A stretch of 64,000 nucleotides of DNA, from assembly GCA_963803425.1 (NCBI GenBank), contig CAWDMA010000001.1:1930963-1994962 (forward strand). Direction: 5' to 3'. A model generated the notes under the pieces. That model made no database searches. It was given only the letters and a program-made list of their open reading frames with translations, and was not told where the DNA came from. The number at the start of each line of letters is the position of its first letter. Within the stretch, counting starts at the first letter, position 1. Made by a program: the position numbers and the translations under genes. Below are positions 42,621 through 51,277 of this stretch, piece by piece. The DNA is from DASPWW01 sp963803425 (GTDB lineage: Bacteria > Actinomycetota > Thermoleophilia > Solirubrobacterales > 70-9).

Positions 42621-44084
42621 CTAGTAGCGGTACTGGTCCGACTTGTACGGGCCCTCGACGTGGACGCCGATGTACTTGGCCTGCTCGGGGGTGAGCTCTG
42701 AGAGCTTCGCGCCGAGCGCGTCCAGGTGCAGCCGCGCCACCTTCTCGTCGAGGTGCTTGGGGAGCACGTACACGCGCTTCTCGTACACGTCGTTGTGCCC
42801 GTACAGCTCGATCTGCGCGATCACCTGGTTCGAGAACGAGTTCGACATCACGAAGCTCGGGTGCCCGGTGGCGTTCCCGAGGTTCAGCAGCCGCCCCTCC
42901 GAGAGCAGGATGATCGAGTGGCCGTCGGCGAACACGCCACTCGTCGACCTGCGGCTTGACGTTGAAGCGCTCGCACGCCGGCAGGTCGCTCAGCCCCGCC
43001 ACGTCGATCTCGTTGTCGAAGTGGCCGATATTGCCGACGATCGCCTGGTGCTTCATCCGCGTCATCTGGTCGGCGGTGATCACGTCCTTGTTGCCGGTCG
43101 CGGTGATGAAGATGTCGCCGCGCTCGACGCACGTCCTCGAGGGTCGACACCTCGTAGCCCTGCATCGCCGCCTGCAGCGCGCAGATCGGGTCGACCTCGG
43201 TGACGACGACTCTTCGCGCCCTGGCCGCGGAGCGACTGCGCGCAGCCCTTGCCGACGTCGCCGAAGCCGCAGATCACCGCTATCTTGCCGGCGATCATCA
43301 CGTCGGTCGCCCGCGTTGATTCCGTCGACCAGCGAGTGGCGGCAGCCGTACAGGTTGTCGAACTTCGACTTGGTGACCGAGTCGTTCACGTTGATCGCCG
43401 GGAACAGCAGCTCCCCGCCTTCATCATCTGCGTAGAGCCGGTTCACCCCGGTCGTGGTCTCCTCGGTGACGCCGAGGATCCCGTCGGCGATCCGCGTGAA
43501 GCGCGCCGGGTTCCGCCTCGAGCGCGCGACGCAGCAGGTCCAGGATCACCCCTACTCCTCGGGGTCGTCGGCGGCGTCGGATCGGGGCACCGCCGCCGCG
43601 GCCTCGAACTCCACGCCCTTGTGGACCAGCAGGGTGGCGTCACCGCCGTCGTCGAGCAGCATGTTCGGACCCCCGCCGCGGGCCACGTCAGCGCCTGCTC
43701 GGTGCACCCCCAGTACTCCTCGAGCGTCTCGCCCTTCCACGCGAACACCGGGACGCCCTGCGGGTCGTCGGGCGTGCCCTCGGGGCCGACCGCGATCGCC
43801 GCCGCGGCGTGGTCCTGGGTCGAGAAGATGTTGCACGACAGCCCACCGGACATCGGCGCCGAGGGCGACAAGGGTCTCGATCAGGACGGCGGTCTGAACG
43901 GTCATGTGGAGCGAGCCCGTGATCCGGGCGCCGGCGAGCGGCTTCGCGTCGGCGAACTCGCGCGGATCGACATCAGCCCCGGCATCTCGTGCTCGGCGAG
44001 CCGGATCTCGTTGCGGCCGCACTCGGCCAGCGCGAGGTCGGCGACCTTGAAGTCCTGCTTCGTCGGGGCTGCTGCAGTGCTCAC
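42621..44084 (-). pseudogene. ahcY: Adenosylhomocysteinase, interrupted by frameshifts
   Basis: Read across frames, this is a full-length S-adenosylhomocysteine hydrolase (about 485 codons). It opens with FKVADLALAECGRNEIRLAEHEMPGLM and has ITGSLHMTVQTAVLIETLVALGA, KFDNLYGCRHSLVDGI, IAVICGFGDVGKGCAQSLRGQGA (NAD site) and a C terminus ending in VEGPYKSDQYRY. At least seven single-base shifts occur, for example near 42947, 43131, 43211, 43313, 43510, 43681 and 43963. The enzyme cleaves SAH to homocysteine and adenosine and is usually essential in this cycle, so local sequence error is the likelier explanation. GTG start at 44084. Confidence 0.88.
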
Positions 44085-44092
44085 TTGTCCTC

Positions 44093-45025
44093 CTATCTCG
44101 CCAGCTCTATCGGTATATGCTCGAATTGAGTCATCAGCCTCAGCTCGGAAACCCGCGCCTCGACCTCCTCGACGCCCAGCGCCACCATCCGCGAGGTCCC
44201 GAAGTCCTCCACGTTGAAGGACGCGAGCGCCGTCCCGTGGGCGACCGCCCTGCGCAGGATCACGTCGCTTTGGTCATCTGGATGACGTCCAAGGTAGCCG
44301 ACGAAGCCGCCCGCGAAAGTGTCACCCGCCCCCGTCGGGTCGATCACGGTCTCCAGCGGGTACGCGGGAAGCGCGAAGAACGCGTCCTCGGTGAACAGGG
44401 CCGCGCCGTACTCGCCCTGCTTCGCGACCACGATCGAGGGCCCGCGGGCGAGCAGCTCGCGGGCGGCCGCGACCTGGTTCGGCCTGCCTGTGAGCTGGCG
44501 GAGCTCGGCGTCGTTCAGGATCACGCAGTCGACCCGCTCGATCACGCCGAGCAGCTCGTCGCGCTCGGTGTCGATCCACAGGTTCATCGAGTCGAGCGCC
44601 ACGAACCGCGCCCCGTCGCACAACTCGAGCACGCGGCGCTGGATCCGGGGGTGGATGTTGGCCAGGAAGAGCACGTCGCTGGAGCGCGCCGCCGCGGTCG
44701 GGCTGGGGTCGAACTCGGCGAACACGTTCAACTCCGTGGCGAGCGTGCGCCGCGAGCCCAGGTCCCACCCGTACTCGCCGCTCCACCGGAAGGTCTCGCC
44801 GCCGGCGACGCGCTCCACGTCGTCGATCCGGGCCCCGCGCGTCCGCAGCACCCCGAGGTCGGCGTCGGTGAAGTCCTCGCCGACGCACCCGACCAGGTGG
44901 ACGGTGTCGAAGAACGACGCAGCGAGCGCGAAGTGGGTGGCGGCTCCGCCGAGGAGGCGGTCGCGGGCGCCGAACGGGGTGCGAACCGCGTCGAACGCGA
45001 TCGACCCGACCACGGTCATCGGCAT
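44093..45025 (-). CDS. PfkB family kinase, possible adenosine kinase
   Basis: 310 residues, ribokinase fold. GGAATHFALAASFF is near the N terminus, and the C-terminal DPTGAGDTFAGGFVGYLG contains the catalytic Asp and anion hole. It sits 8 bases ahead of sahH in the same direction. Because SahH releases adenosine, an adenosine kinase that pulls the reaction forward is the natural reading; a sugar kinase is the alternative. Spacing and direction support an operon of kinase, sahH and metH. Confidence 0.8.
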   Translation of the reverse strand: MPMTVVGSIAFDAVRTPFGARDRLLGGAATHFALAASFFDTVHLVGCVGEDFTDADLGVLRTRGARIDDVERVAGGETFRWSGEYGWDLGSRRTLATELNVFAEFDPSPTAAARSSDVLFLANIHPRIQRRVLELCDGARFVALDSMNLWIDTERDELLGVIERVDCVILNDAELRQLTGRPNQVAAARELLARGPSIVVAKQGEYGAALFTEDAFFALPAYPLETVIDPTGAGDTFAGGFVGYLGRHPDDQSDVILRRAVAHGTALASFNVEDFGTSRMVALGVEEVEARVSELRLMTQFEHIPIELAR

Positions 45026-45095
45026 CGTCGGGCTCGCTTCCCGGCGCGGCCGTCGCCTACTGTCTGGGTGCGTCGTGGGGGATGTCGGAGCTCAG

Positions 45096-45155
45096 GGATA
45101 TGAATAAGCCCAGAAGTTATATATCTATTAATCCCGGGACGATATTTTAACCGGA
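45096..45155 (+). promoter_or_regulatory. AT-rich divergent promoter region between the kinase and metF
   Basis: About 60 bases of unusual AT content (GGATATGAATAAG, TTATATATCTATTAATC, GATATTTTAAC) lie between the two divergent genes. GATATTTTA at about 45141 could be the metF -10. It resembles the GTATATC elements only loosely. I see no SAM or cobalamin riboswitch in the 156 bases between the start codons. Confidence 0.4.
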
Positions 45156-45181
45156 GGGAGCGCCCGGCCACCAGACCCGAC

Positions 45182-46057
45182 ATGGCACGAATCACCGACA
45201 TCCTCGAGCAGCGCCGGCCCGTGTTCTCGTTCGAGTTCTTTCCTCCGAAGACCGACGAGGGCCAGCGCAACCTGGAGCAGACGATCGCCGAGCTGAAGGA
45301 GGACGAGCCCGACTACGTATCGGTCACATACGGCGCCGGCGGCGCCACCCGCGACCGCACGCTCGAGGTGACCACCTCGATCAAGGAGCTCGGGATGGAG
45401 GCGATGTCGCACCTGTCGTGCGTGGGCGAGCCGACCGACGGCCTGATCTCGATCCTGGATCGGATCGAGGCGGCCGGGATCGAGAACGTGCTGGCGCTGC
45501 GCGGCGACCCTCCGCGCGGGCAGCCGGAGTGGACGCCGCACCCGGACGGGCTGCGGTACTCGGTCGACCTGATCCGGCTGATCCGGGAGCGGTTCGACTG
45601 CGCGATCGGGGCGGCGTGCTTCCCCGAGGTGCACCCCGACGCGCCCGACCGGGCCACCGACCTGCGCTACGCGCGCGAGAAGGTGGACGCGGGCGCCGGC
45701 TTCCTGATCACCCAGCTCTTCTTCGACAACGACCTCTACTTCAAGCTCGTCGAGGACGCACGAGCGGTCGGGATCGACGTCCCGATCGTCCCCGGGGTGA
45801 TGCCGATCATCAACTTCGGCCAGATCAAGACGATCACCGGGATGTGCGGAGCGACGATCCCGCCCGCGCTGGAGCGCGAGCTGGAGCGCCGCGCCGACGA
45901 TCCCGACGCCGTGATGCAGCTCGGCGTCGCCTACGCGACGATGCAGTGCTCCGGCCTGATCGCGGGCGGCGCCCCCGGGATCCACTTCTACACGCTGAAC
46001 CGCTCTCCGGCGACGCGCGCGATCCTCGCGGCGCTGCGCGGGGCGGGGGCGGGGTAG
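45182..46057 (+). CDS. metF: Methylenetetrahydrofolate reductase
   Basis: 291 residues, TIM barrel. It opens FSFEFFPPKTDEGQRNL and has VSVTYGAGGATRDRTLE, LALRGDPPRG, GAACFPEVHP and FLITQLFFDND, the flavin- and folate-binding signatures. It reduces 5,10-methylene-THF to 5-methyl-THF, the methyl donor for MetH, whose gene lies in the divergent operon. CGGAGGGAG lies upstream but far from the ATG at 45182. Confidence 0.93.
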   Translation: MARITDILEQRRPVFSFEFFPPKTDEGQRNLEQTIAELKEDEPDYVSVTYGAGGATRDRTLEVTTSIKELGMEAMSHLSCVGEPTDGLISILDRIEAAGIENVLALRGDPPRGQPEWTPHPDGLRYSVDLIRLIRERFDCAIGAACFPEVHPDAPDRATDLRYAREKVDAGAGFLITQLFFDNDLYFKLVEDARAVGIDVPIVPGVMPIINFGQIKTITGMCGATIPPALERELERRADDPDAVMQLGVAYATMQCSGLIAGGAPGIHFYTLNRSPATRAILAALRGAGAG

Positions 46058-46116
46058 GCCGGGCGGCGCCCCCGCACCCTGACACGGAGGCAAGCCGGCT
46101 CAGCGAGGAACCGCCC

Positions 46117-46401
46117 TCAGGACGTCGCGGTCTGCACCGGGGCGGGCGCCGGGGTCGGAGACGGAACCGGCACCGGGGTGGCGGTGGTGGTCGTCGTCGT
46201 GTCGAGCGGGGTCTGCCGGGCGCCGTTGCGGCCGGCGGCCGCCTTCGAGCCGAGCGCCGGGTCGGCGCCGGACGCCATCTGCAGCGCCAGGCCACCACCG
46301 ATCGCGAGGGTCGCGATGCAGGCCAGCCCGGTGATCCGCGCCGTCAGCCTCCGCACGGAAGGGCCGCGCCTGGGGATCCTCTTTCTCCGCTCGTCCATCA
46401 C
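46117..46401 (-). CDS. Small membrane-anchored Pro/Thr-rich protein
   Basis: 94 residues. A basic N terminus (RRKRIPRRGPSVRRL) is followed by one hydrophobic helix (ITGLACIATLAIGGGLALQM), then a low-complexity tail with a Thr run and PVPVPSPTPAPAPV. This is a typical anchored or exported linker protein with no enzymatic motif. Function unknown. Confidence 0.55.
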   Translation of the reverse strand: MMDERRKRIPRRGPSVRRLTARITGLACIATLAIGGGLALQMASGADPALGSKAAAGRNGARQTPLDTTTTTTATPVPVPSPTPAPAPVQTATS

Positions 46402-46526
46402 CGTGGATCATTCATGGCAACCCACTGCACCGGCTAAAGCGCGGATGAGTGTTCTCTTAGCTACGACTCGAACCAGGTGAGGCGATCCGTTCGGGGGTGG
46501 GACTCGACGCGAGTAGGATCCCGCTG

Positions 46527-47849
46527 ATGTACCAGTCGGATGATCCGAGATATGTTTCACTCCGGGAGCGGGCGGTGTGGAACGGGGTCGTCCCGAACCG
46601 GTACCCGGACGCGATCGCGCGCCCGTCGAGCCGCGACGAGGTGGCGACGCTGGTGGCGAGCGCGGCCGCGGACGGCCGCCGGATCGCGGTCAAGTCCGGC
46701 GGGCACAGCTGGCGCGGCGCCGGCCTCCGCGACGGGGGGCTGCTGCTCGACCTCGGCGACCTCGACCGGATCGAGGTCGACGCCGCCGACCGCACCGCGC
46801 GGGTCGAGCCCGGGGCAAGCCACAAGACACTCGCCAACGCGCTCGTCCCGCACGACCTCGGGTTCCCGATCGGGCACTGCCCCACCGTCGGGCTGGGCGG
46901 GTACCTGCTCGCCGGGGGGTACGGCTGGAACCCGCGGGTGTGGGGTCCGGCGTGCTGGAGCGTGAGTGCGCTCGACGTCGTCACGGTCGACGGCGAGGAG
47001 CTGCGGGCGTCGGGCGAGCACCACCCCGACCTGTACTGGGCGGGACGCGGCGGGGGCAGCGGGTTCCCCGCGGTCGTCACCCGCTACCACCTCGACCTGC
47101 AGCCGCTCCCGAAGATCGCCTCGGTCCGCTCCGACCTCCCGCTCGACCGGCTCGGGGAGCTGCTGCCGTGGTCCGCCGGCGTCGAGCGGATGCCGCCCGA
47201 GACGGAGATCTCGCTGATCGCGCACCGGCCGCGCGACCCAGCCGACGGCCGCCGGCTCGACCCGGCCGCGACGGTGCAGGCGAGCTGCTTCGCCCCCACC
47301 TCCGACGCTGCGATGGAGCTGGCTCTGGCCGCGTCCGATGACGCGCCGTCGGGCGACTCGCTCGTGGCGCGGCGGAGCTTCCCCGAGGTGGCGCTGAACG
47401 ACCTCGAGGGCGAGGGCGGCTGGGTCGAGGGGCTGCGCTACTCGGTCGACATGTGCTGGATCGAGTCCGGATACGAGCAGGTCGCGCGGATCTGCCAGCG
47501 GGCGATCCGCGAGGCGCCATCGGAGATGTCGCGGATCGTGCTGGCATGGGGGTTCGCGCCGCCGCGCGGTCCCGACGTCGCTCAGACCGCGAACGGCACC
47601 CTGACGATCAACCTGTACGCGATCTGGGAGGACGCCGCGGACGACGCCGAGAACGCAGCGTGGACCCACGCGACGATCGCCGAGATCGAGCCGTGGATCA
47701 CGGGCTTCTACGTCGGCGAGGCCGATCTGGCGGTGTCCGACGAGAGGCCGCGGCGGTGCTACCCGCCCCGCAAGTGGGACCGGCTCGGCGAGATCCGGGA
47801 GCGCTACGACCCGGAGCGCCGCAAGCACGGCTTCCTGTGCGAGAGCTGA
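46527..47849 (+). CDS. FAD-linked oxidoreductase, berberine-bridge-enzyme type
   Basis: 440 residues from ATG 46527 (GTG 46497 is in frame). PCMH-type FAD domain: VASAAADGRRIAVKSGGHSWRGAG contains the usual His that can be covalently flavinylated, and GHCPTVGLGGYLLAGGYGWN follows. The second cysteinyl attachment site lies in the GHCPTVGLGG segment, so bicovalent FAD is possible. The C-terminal CYPPRKWDRLGEIRERYDPE is the family's end motif. Substrate (sugar, alcohol or alkaloid) unknown. Confidence 0.85.
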   Translation: MYQSDDPRYVSLRERAVWNGVVPNRYPDAIARPSSRDEVATLVASAAADGRRIAVKSGGHSWRGAGLRDGGLLLDLGDLDRIEVDAADRTARVEPGASHKTLANALVPHDLGFPIGHCPTVGLGGYLLAGGYGWNPRVWGPACWSVSALDVVTVDGEELRASGEHHPDLYWAGRGGGSGFPAVVTRYHLDLQPLPKIASVRSDLPLDRLGELLPWSAGVERMPPETEISLIAHRPRDPADGRRLDPAATVQASCFAPTSDAAMELALAASDDAPSGDSLVARRSFPEVALNDLEGEGGWVEGLRYSVDMCWIESGYEQVARICQRAIREAPSEMSRIVLAWGFAPPRGPDVAQTANGTLTINLYAIWEDAADDAENAAWTHATIAEIEPWITGFYVGEADLAVSDERPRRCYPPRKWDRLGEIRERYDPERRKHGFLCES

Positions 47850-47851
47850 GG

Positions 47852-48577
47852 ATGAGCGCCCGCGCGAGAACGGCGGTCGTGTTCGGGGCGCGGCACCTGG
47901 GGCGGTCGATCGCCGCGCACCTGGACGCAGCCGGGTGGAGCGTCGCAGCGGCGGCGCGGACGCCGGACACGATCGAGGCCTTCACCGAGGCGCTTCCGCG
48001 CGTGGCCGGCACGGTCGCGGACCTCGGTGAGCCGGGGGCGGCGGCCGGCGTCCTCGACGACGCCCGCGACCGGTTCGGGGGGCTCGATCTGGTCGTGAAC
48101 GCGATCGCCGACCCGCACGTCTCCGCGGCGGCGCTGTCGCGGGAGCGGGACGAGGGCGCCCATCTCGAATCGACGATCGGCGCCGCGATCACTCCGGTTC
48201 ACAACGTGGTCGACGCGACCCTGCGCGTGCTCCAGCGCCAGAGGCGCGGCTGCTTCGTGCAGATCACCGGCGGGCTCGCGCTCCGCGCACAGCCGGGTAC
48301 CGGCGCGCTCGCCGCCACCGGGTACGCGACCCGGGCGCTGGTCGAGGGGGTCGTGCCGGACGCCCGCGATCACGGCGTGCACGTCGCCCTGCTCGTGATC
48401 AGGGGGATGATCGAGAGCGAGCTGACCGCCGACAGCCTCCGCGGGCAGGAGCCGAACGCCTCGATGACGGACGCCGACGTGACCGCGGCGATCGACCTGC
48501 TCGTGGCGCAGGGAGACGGGCGGGCGTGGACCCACGAGCTCGTGCTGACGCCGCCCCGCGCACGGTGGCAGGGGTAG
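47852..48577 (+). CDS. Short-chain dehydrogenase-like protein with altered active site
   Basis: 241 residues, Rossmann fold (VVFGARHLGRSIAAHLDAAG instead of the usual TGxxxGIG). The region that should hold Y-x-x-x-K reads GYATR, so Arg replaces the catalytic Lys. GLDLVVNAIADP replaces the N-A-G motif. It may bind NADP(H) without normal SDR catalysis. It follows the FAD oxidoreductase by 2 bases and is probably co-transcribed. Confidence 0.7.
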   Translation: MSARARTAVVFGARHLGRSIAAHLDAAGWSVAAAARTPDTIEAFTEALPRVAGTVADLGEPGAAAGVLDDARDRFGGLDLVVNAIADPHVSAAALSRERDEGAHLESTIGAAITPVHNVVDATLRVLQRQRRGCFVQITGGLALRAQPGTGALAATGYATRALVEGVVPDARDHGVHVALLVIRGMIESELTADSLRGQEPNASMTDADVTAAIDLLVAQGDGRAWTHELVLTPPRARWQG

Positions 48578-48683
48578 CAGCCCATCGGCTCGGTGAGCTT
48601 CCGCTCTCGTCCGGAGCGGGCACTTCGCGGGCGCGGTTGAGGCGCTCGCAACCATGCGGTTGGGGCACCACTAGAGTCCGGCC

Positions 48684-49310
48684 ATGGGCCTGTTCGACCG
48701 CGCCCGCAGGAGGATCCTCGAACGGGGGATCGCCGGCGCGGCTGTGATCCGTGAGTCCCAGAAGATCGAGGACGACGGCGTGGACGAGCACGGCCAGCGC
48801 GGCCAGTACGTGCTCAACTCTATGCGCGACGCCGGCCTCTGGGGCACGCACCGCTACAACCTCACGCTCGAGATTCAGATCCCCGAAGCCGAGCCGTACG
48901 AGGTCTCCGGCGAGTTCAAAACGCCCGCTAAGGCTGGGCGGATCGGATTGATCGCCCATCGGGGACTGGAGCCAGGCCTCAAACTGCCCGTCAAGGTAGA
49001 TCGCGAGGATCCGCAGCAGATCGCGATCGACTGGGATGCGTTTCTCGGCTCCCCCGACCGCAAGCCGGCGGTCAAGGAGGCGGTGCAGGGTGAGAGCGTC
49101 AATGCCAACAAGCGCATGCTCGAAGCCAATCCCGAGCTCGCGCAGCAACTCAGAACCAACAACGCCACCGCCGTCGTCGTCTGGGCGGGAGCGGTCAGGG
49201 CCGGCAAGATGAGCCGCGAAGAGTTCGACAAGACCGTGAACCTCGAGGTCAAGGTCGGACGCATGGATCCGGCTGACGCCGAAGCGGCGAGAGCGACGCT
49301 GGACGGATAG
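48684..49310 (+). CDS. Hypothetical protein
   Basis: 208 residues from ATG 48684. The N terminus is helical and basic (GLFDRARRRILERG). The middle, RYNLTLEIQIPEAEPYEVSGEFKTPAKAG, then LEPGLKLPVKVDREDPQQIAIDWDAF, reads as a beta-barrel-like domain. The C terminus, AGAVRAGKMSREEFDKTV, resembles a SHOCT-like oligomerisation motif. GC appears lower than in neighbouring genes, a hint of separate origin. Function unknown. Confidence 0.65.
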   Translation: MGLFDRARRRILERGIAGAAVIRESQKIEDDGVDEHGQRGQYVLNSMRDAGLWGTHRYNLTLEIQIPEAEPYEVSGEFKTPAKAGRIGLIAHRGLEPGLKLPVKVDREDPQQIAIDWDAFLGSPDRKPAVKEAVQGESVNANKRMLEANPELAQQLRTNNATAVVVWAGAVRAGKMSREEFDKTVNLEVKVGRMDPADAEAARATLDG

Positions 49311-49355
49311 CCGTGGTCATGGCAGTCGGTGCCGACGGGCCGGTGTGCGCGGCCC

Positions 49356-49889
49356 TCAGCGCAGCGCCCGGGTGAGGACGGCGGTGGTCTCGGCCCGGTC
49401 TGGGACCTCGTCCGAGAGCAGCGCCTGCAGGCCGAGCCCGTCGAGCGCCGCTGACAGCGCCCGCGCCCCCGCCTCGTCGGCGCCGAACCGCCTCGCCGCG
49501 TCCTCGACCGACTCGATCCACCGGAACGCCTCCGGCCGCAGCGCGGGACGGCGCGCCGCCAGCAGGTAGAGCTCGTACACGGCGACGAACCGCGTCCGCT
49601 GCTCGACGATCTCCTCCGCGAGCAGCTCGGCGAGCCCGGCGAGGTTCTCGACCGCGACAACCGCGTCGACGGAGCTCTGGTTCGCGGACACGAGCGCCGC
49701 GACCAGCAGATCGTCCAGGGTCGCGAAGTGATGCAGCGCCGCGCTCGGCGACACCCCGGCGAGCAGCGCCACCGACCGGTGCGAGACGCCGCCGACGCCC
49801 TCTCGCTCGACCACCGTCAGGGTCGCCTCGATCAGCTCGGCGCGGCGCCGCTCCCCCCTCGCGAGCCGCTGGTCGACGACCTCGCTCAC
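49356..49889 (-). CDS. TetR family regulator of the dioxygenase operon
   Basis: 177 residues from GTG 49889. The helix-turn-helix is at about 15-65 (RRAELIEATLTVVEREGVGGVSHRSVALLAGVSPSAALHHFATLDDLLVAAL). It is the last gene of an eight-gene overlapping operon (GTGA overlap with the ABM-like gene), so it probably controls that operon in response to a pathway compound. Confidence 0.83.
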   Translation of the reverse strand: MSEVVDQRLARGERRRAELIEATLTVVEREGVGGVSHRSVALLAGVSPSAALHHFATLDDLLVAALVSANQSSVDAVVAVENLAGLAELLAEEIVEQRTRFVAVYELYLLAARRPALRPEAFRWIESVEDAARRFGADEAGARALSAALDGLGLQALLSDEVPDRAETTAVLTRALR

Positions 49890-50404
49890 CCGGTCGCCTC
49901 CCCCTCCTCGGCGGCGTCGATCGCGTCCACGATCACGCCAACCTCCAGGCGCCGCCCGCCGGCGGGCGCGCCGACCCGGCACACCTCGTCCTCGGCGAGG
50001 CCCACAACGGACCATCCCTGCCCCCCGCCCGCCTCGACCTCGAGCTCGCCCTCTGCGGGCGGCGGTTGGCGGGGAAGCTCGTCGAGCTCGGCGATCACGA
50101 TCGTCCATCCGGGTTCGGCGAGGTCGAACCACGCGCTCGCGACCGGATCGTCCGCGGAGCGCTCCTCGGCCCGGTCGAACGTGGAGCGGCTCGCCCATCC
50201 AACCACCTCGATCCAGCGTCGCTGGTCGAGCTGCAGCAGGCGTGACCACTCGGCCCCGGGCGGCGCCACCGCCCGGATCGCCCTGCGCGCGTCGAGATGG
50301 CCGTCGATCAGCGCATCGCGGCGCTCCGGCGGAACCTCGAATCGAACGATCTCGATCGCTGCGGGCCGCCCCGCCCCGTCGTGATCCGCGCCGGATCGCT
50401 CCAT
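49886..50404 (-). CDS. ABM-domain-like protein of the dioxygenase operon
   Basis: 172 residues. IEIVRFEVPPERRDALIDGHLDARRAI, followed by LLQLDQRRWIEVVGWASRSTFDRAEERS, has the ferredoxin-like pattern of antibiotic-biosynthesis-monooxygenase or stress-response dimeric barrels. A C-terminal ~55-residue Glu/Gly-rich tail is extra. Enzymatic role unknown. It overlaps genes on both sides. Confidence 0.6.
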   Translation of the reverse strand: MERSGADHDGAGRPAAIEIVRFEVPPERRDALIDGHLDARRAIRAVAPPGAEWSRLLQLDQRRWIEVVGWASRSTFDRAEERSADDPVASAWFDLAEPGWTIVIAELDELPRQPPPAEGELEVEAGGGQGWSVVGLAEDEVCRVGAPAGGRRLEVGVIVDAIDAAEEGEATG

Positions 50405-51015
50405 CACGACCGCTCGCGGGGCTCCAGCTTGAACTCCTGCGGCTCGCCGCACGCGAACCGGTAGGACTCCTCGACGAGGTCCCAGATCACCTCGAGCTCC
50501 TCCGAGTTGCGCGGCGCGTACAGCATCACCGAGTTCGCCGGCGCGACCCCGAGCCACACGGTCGGATGGATCTCCGCCCACCCGGCGCTGATCGCCAGAG
50601 AGGCGAGCTCCCACGGCAGCTGCAGGTGCCACGACGAGTTCGGCCTCGGGTGGATGTGGGCGAACTCCTGCTCGAAGATGAACGCCTCCTCGGGGCCCTT
50701 CGCCATGCTCGGATCGAGCCACAGGGCGCGGGTCTCCGGAAACGAGTAGCCGCTGGTGTCCTCGCGCACTCCCGGCAGGGCGAAGGAGCGCTGGTGCAGC
50801 TCGTCCCACAGCTCCGCGGGCCCGAGCTGGTCGAGCTGCTCGTGCGGCTCCTCGTCGGTCGTCGTCGGACGCGGTCCGGGCCGCTGCGGGAAGACGATCG
50901 TGAGGTCCTCGTATGTCTCACCCTGCGGGGAGACGTAGTCGGTGCGCGGCTCGACGTTCCCGAGCTCCGCGAGCTCGGCGTCGCTCAGGGTGGGCAGTGG
51001 CTCAGTCACTCGCAT
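50404..51015 (-). CDS. DUF5519 (luciferase-domain) protein
   Basis: 203 residues. The segment FIFEQEFAHIHPRPNSSWHLQLP, then LAISAGWAEIHPTVWLG, is the conserved core of the DUF5519 'luciferase domain' family (H-x-H-P and GWAE-x-HP). These are not flavin luciferases and their biochemistry is unclear. The conserved histidines suggest metal or ligand binding. It overlaps the small-protein gene by 14 bases and the ABM-like gene by one base. Confidence 0.72.
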   Translation of the reverse strand: MRVTEPLPTLSDAELAELGNVEPRTDYVSPQGETYEDLTIVFPQRPGPRPTTTDEEPHEQLDQLGPAELWDELHQRSFALPGVREDTSGYSFPETRALWLDPSMAKGPEEAFIFEQEFAHIHPRPNSSWHLQLPWELASLAISAGWAEIHPTVWLGVAPANSVMLYAPRNSEELEVIWDLVEESYRFACGEPQEFKLEPRERS

Positions 51016-51277
51016 CGCTCTCTCCTTCTCGTTTTCGATTCCCGTCCAGCTCCCGGACCACCTCGGAGCCGAGGAAGCTCTCGTCGTCGTGGCAGGCGAT
51101 CGACTCGAGCTCGAGCGGGTCGAGCCGAATCAGCCGGCGGCGGCGCGGCGACGAGATCTCCAGCCGCACGCCGTTCGGCGTGTGGACCTTTGTGACGTGG
51201 ACGATCGCGAACTCGTTCGCGATCTCGATCGGCTGCTCGCGGCGGAGGTCGCCCTCGTCGGTCGAGCGCTCAGCCAT
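51002..51277 (-). CDS. Small conserved-looking protein between dioxygenase and DUF5519 genes
   Basis: 91 residues from ATG 51277. Core: IANEFAIVHVTKVHTPNGVRLEISSPRRRRLIRLDPLELESIA, a beta-hairpin-like unit, with an acidic tail. It overlaps the dioxygenase alpha gene by 8 bases and the DUF5519 gene by 14. Small proteins at this place are sometimes labelled dihydrodiol dehydrogenase, but no nucleotide-binding motif is present. Function unknown. Confidence 0.6.
   Translation of the reverse strand: MAERSTDEGDLRREQPIEIANEFAIVHVTKVHTPNGVRLEISSPRRRRLIRLDPLELESIACHDDESFLGSEVVRELDGNRKREGESDASD

Noticed and set aside
45119..45131. TTATATATCTATT ahead of metF as a sixth regulon element
   Set aside because: It lacks the GTATATC core and lies in a long AT-rich divergent promoter of an unrelated methyl-cycle cluster.
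46057..46527. Possible RNA gene or riboswitch around metF and the small Pro/Thr protein
   Set aside because: No tRNA fold, SAM or cobalamin riboswitch core was found on either strand by reading. The stretch is mostly the 94-residue gene plus short gaps.
50404..51015. DUF5519 protein as a light-producing flavin luciferase
   Set aside because: The family name is historical. The sequence has none of the TIM-barrel flavin motifs seen in the true luciferase-like protein at 27419-28513.
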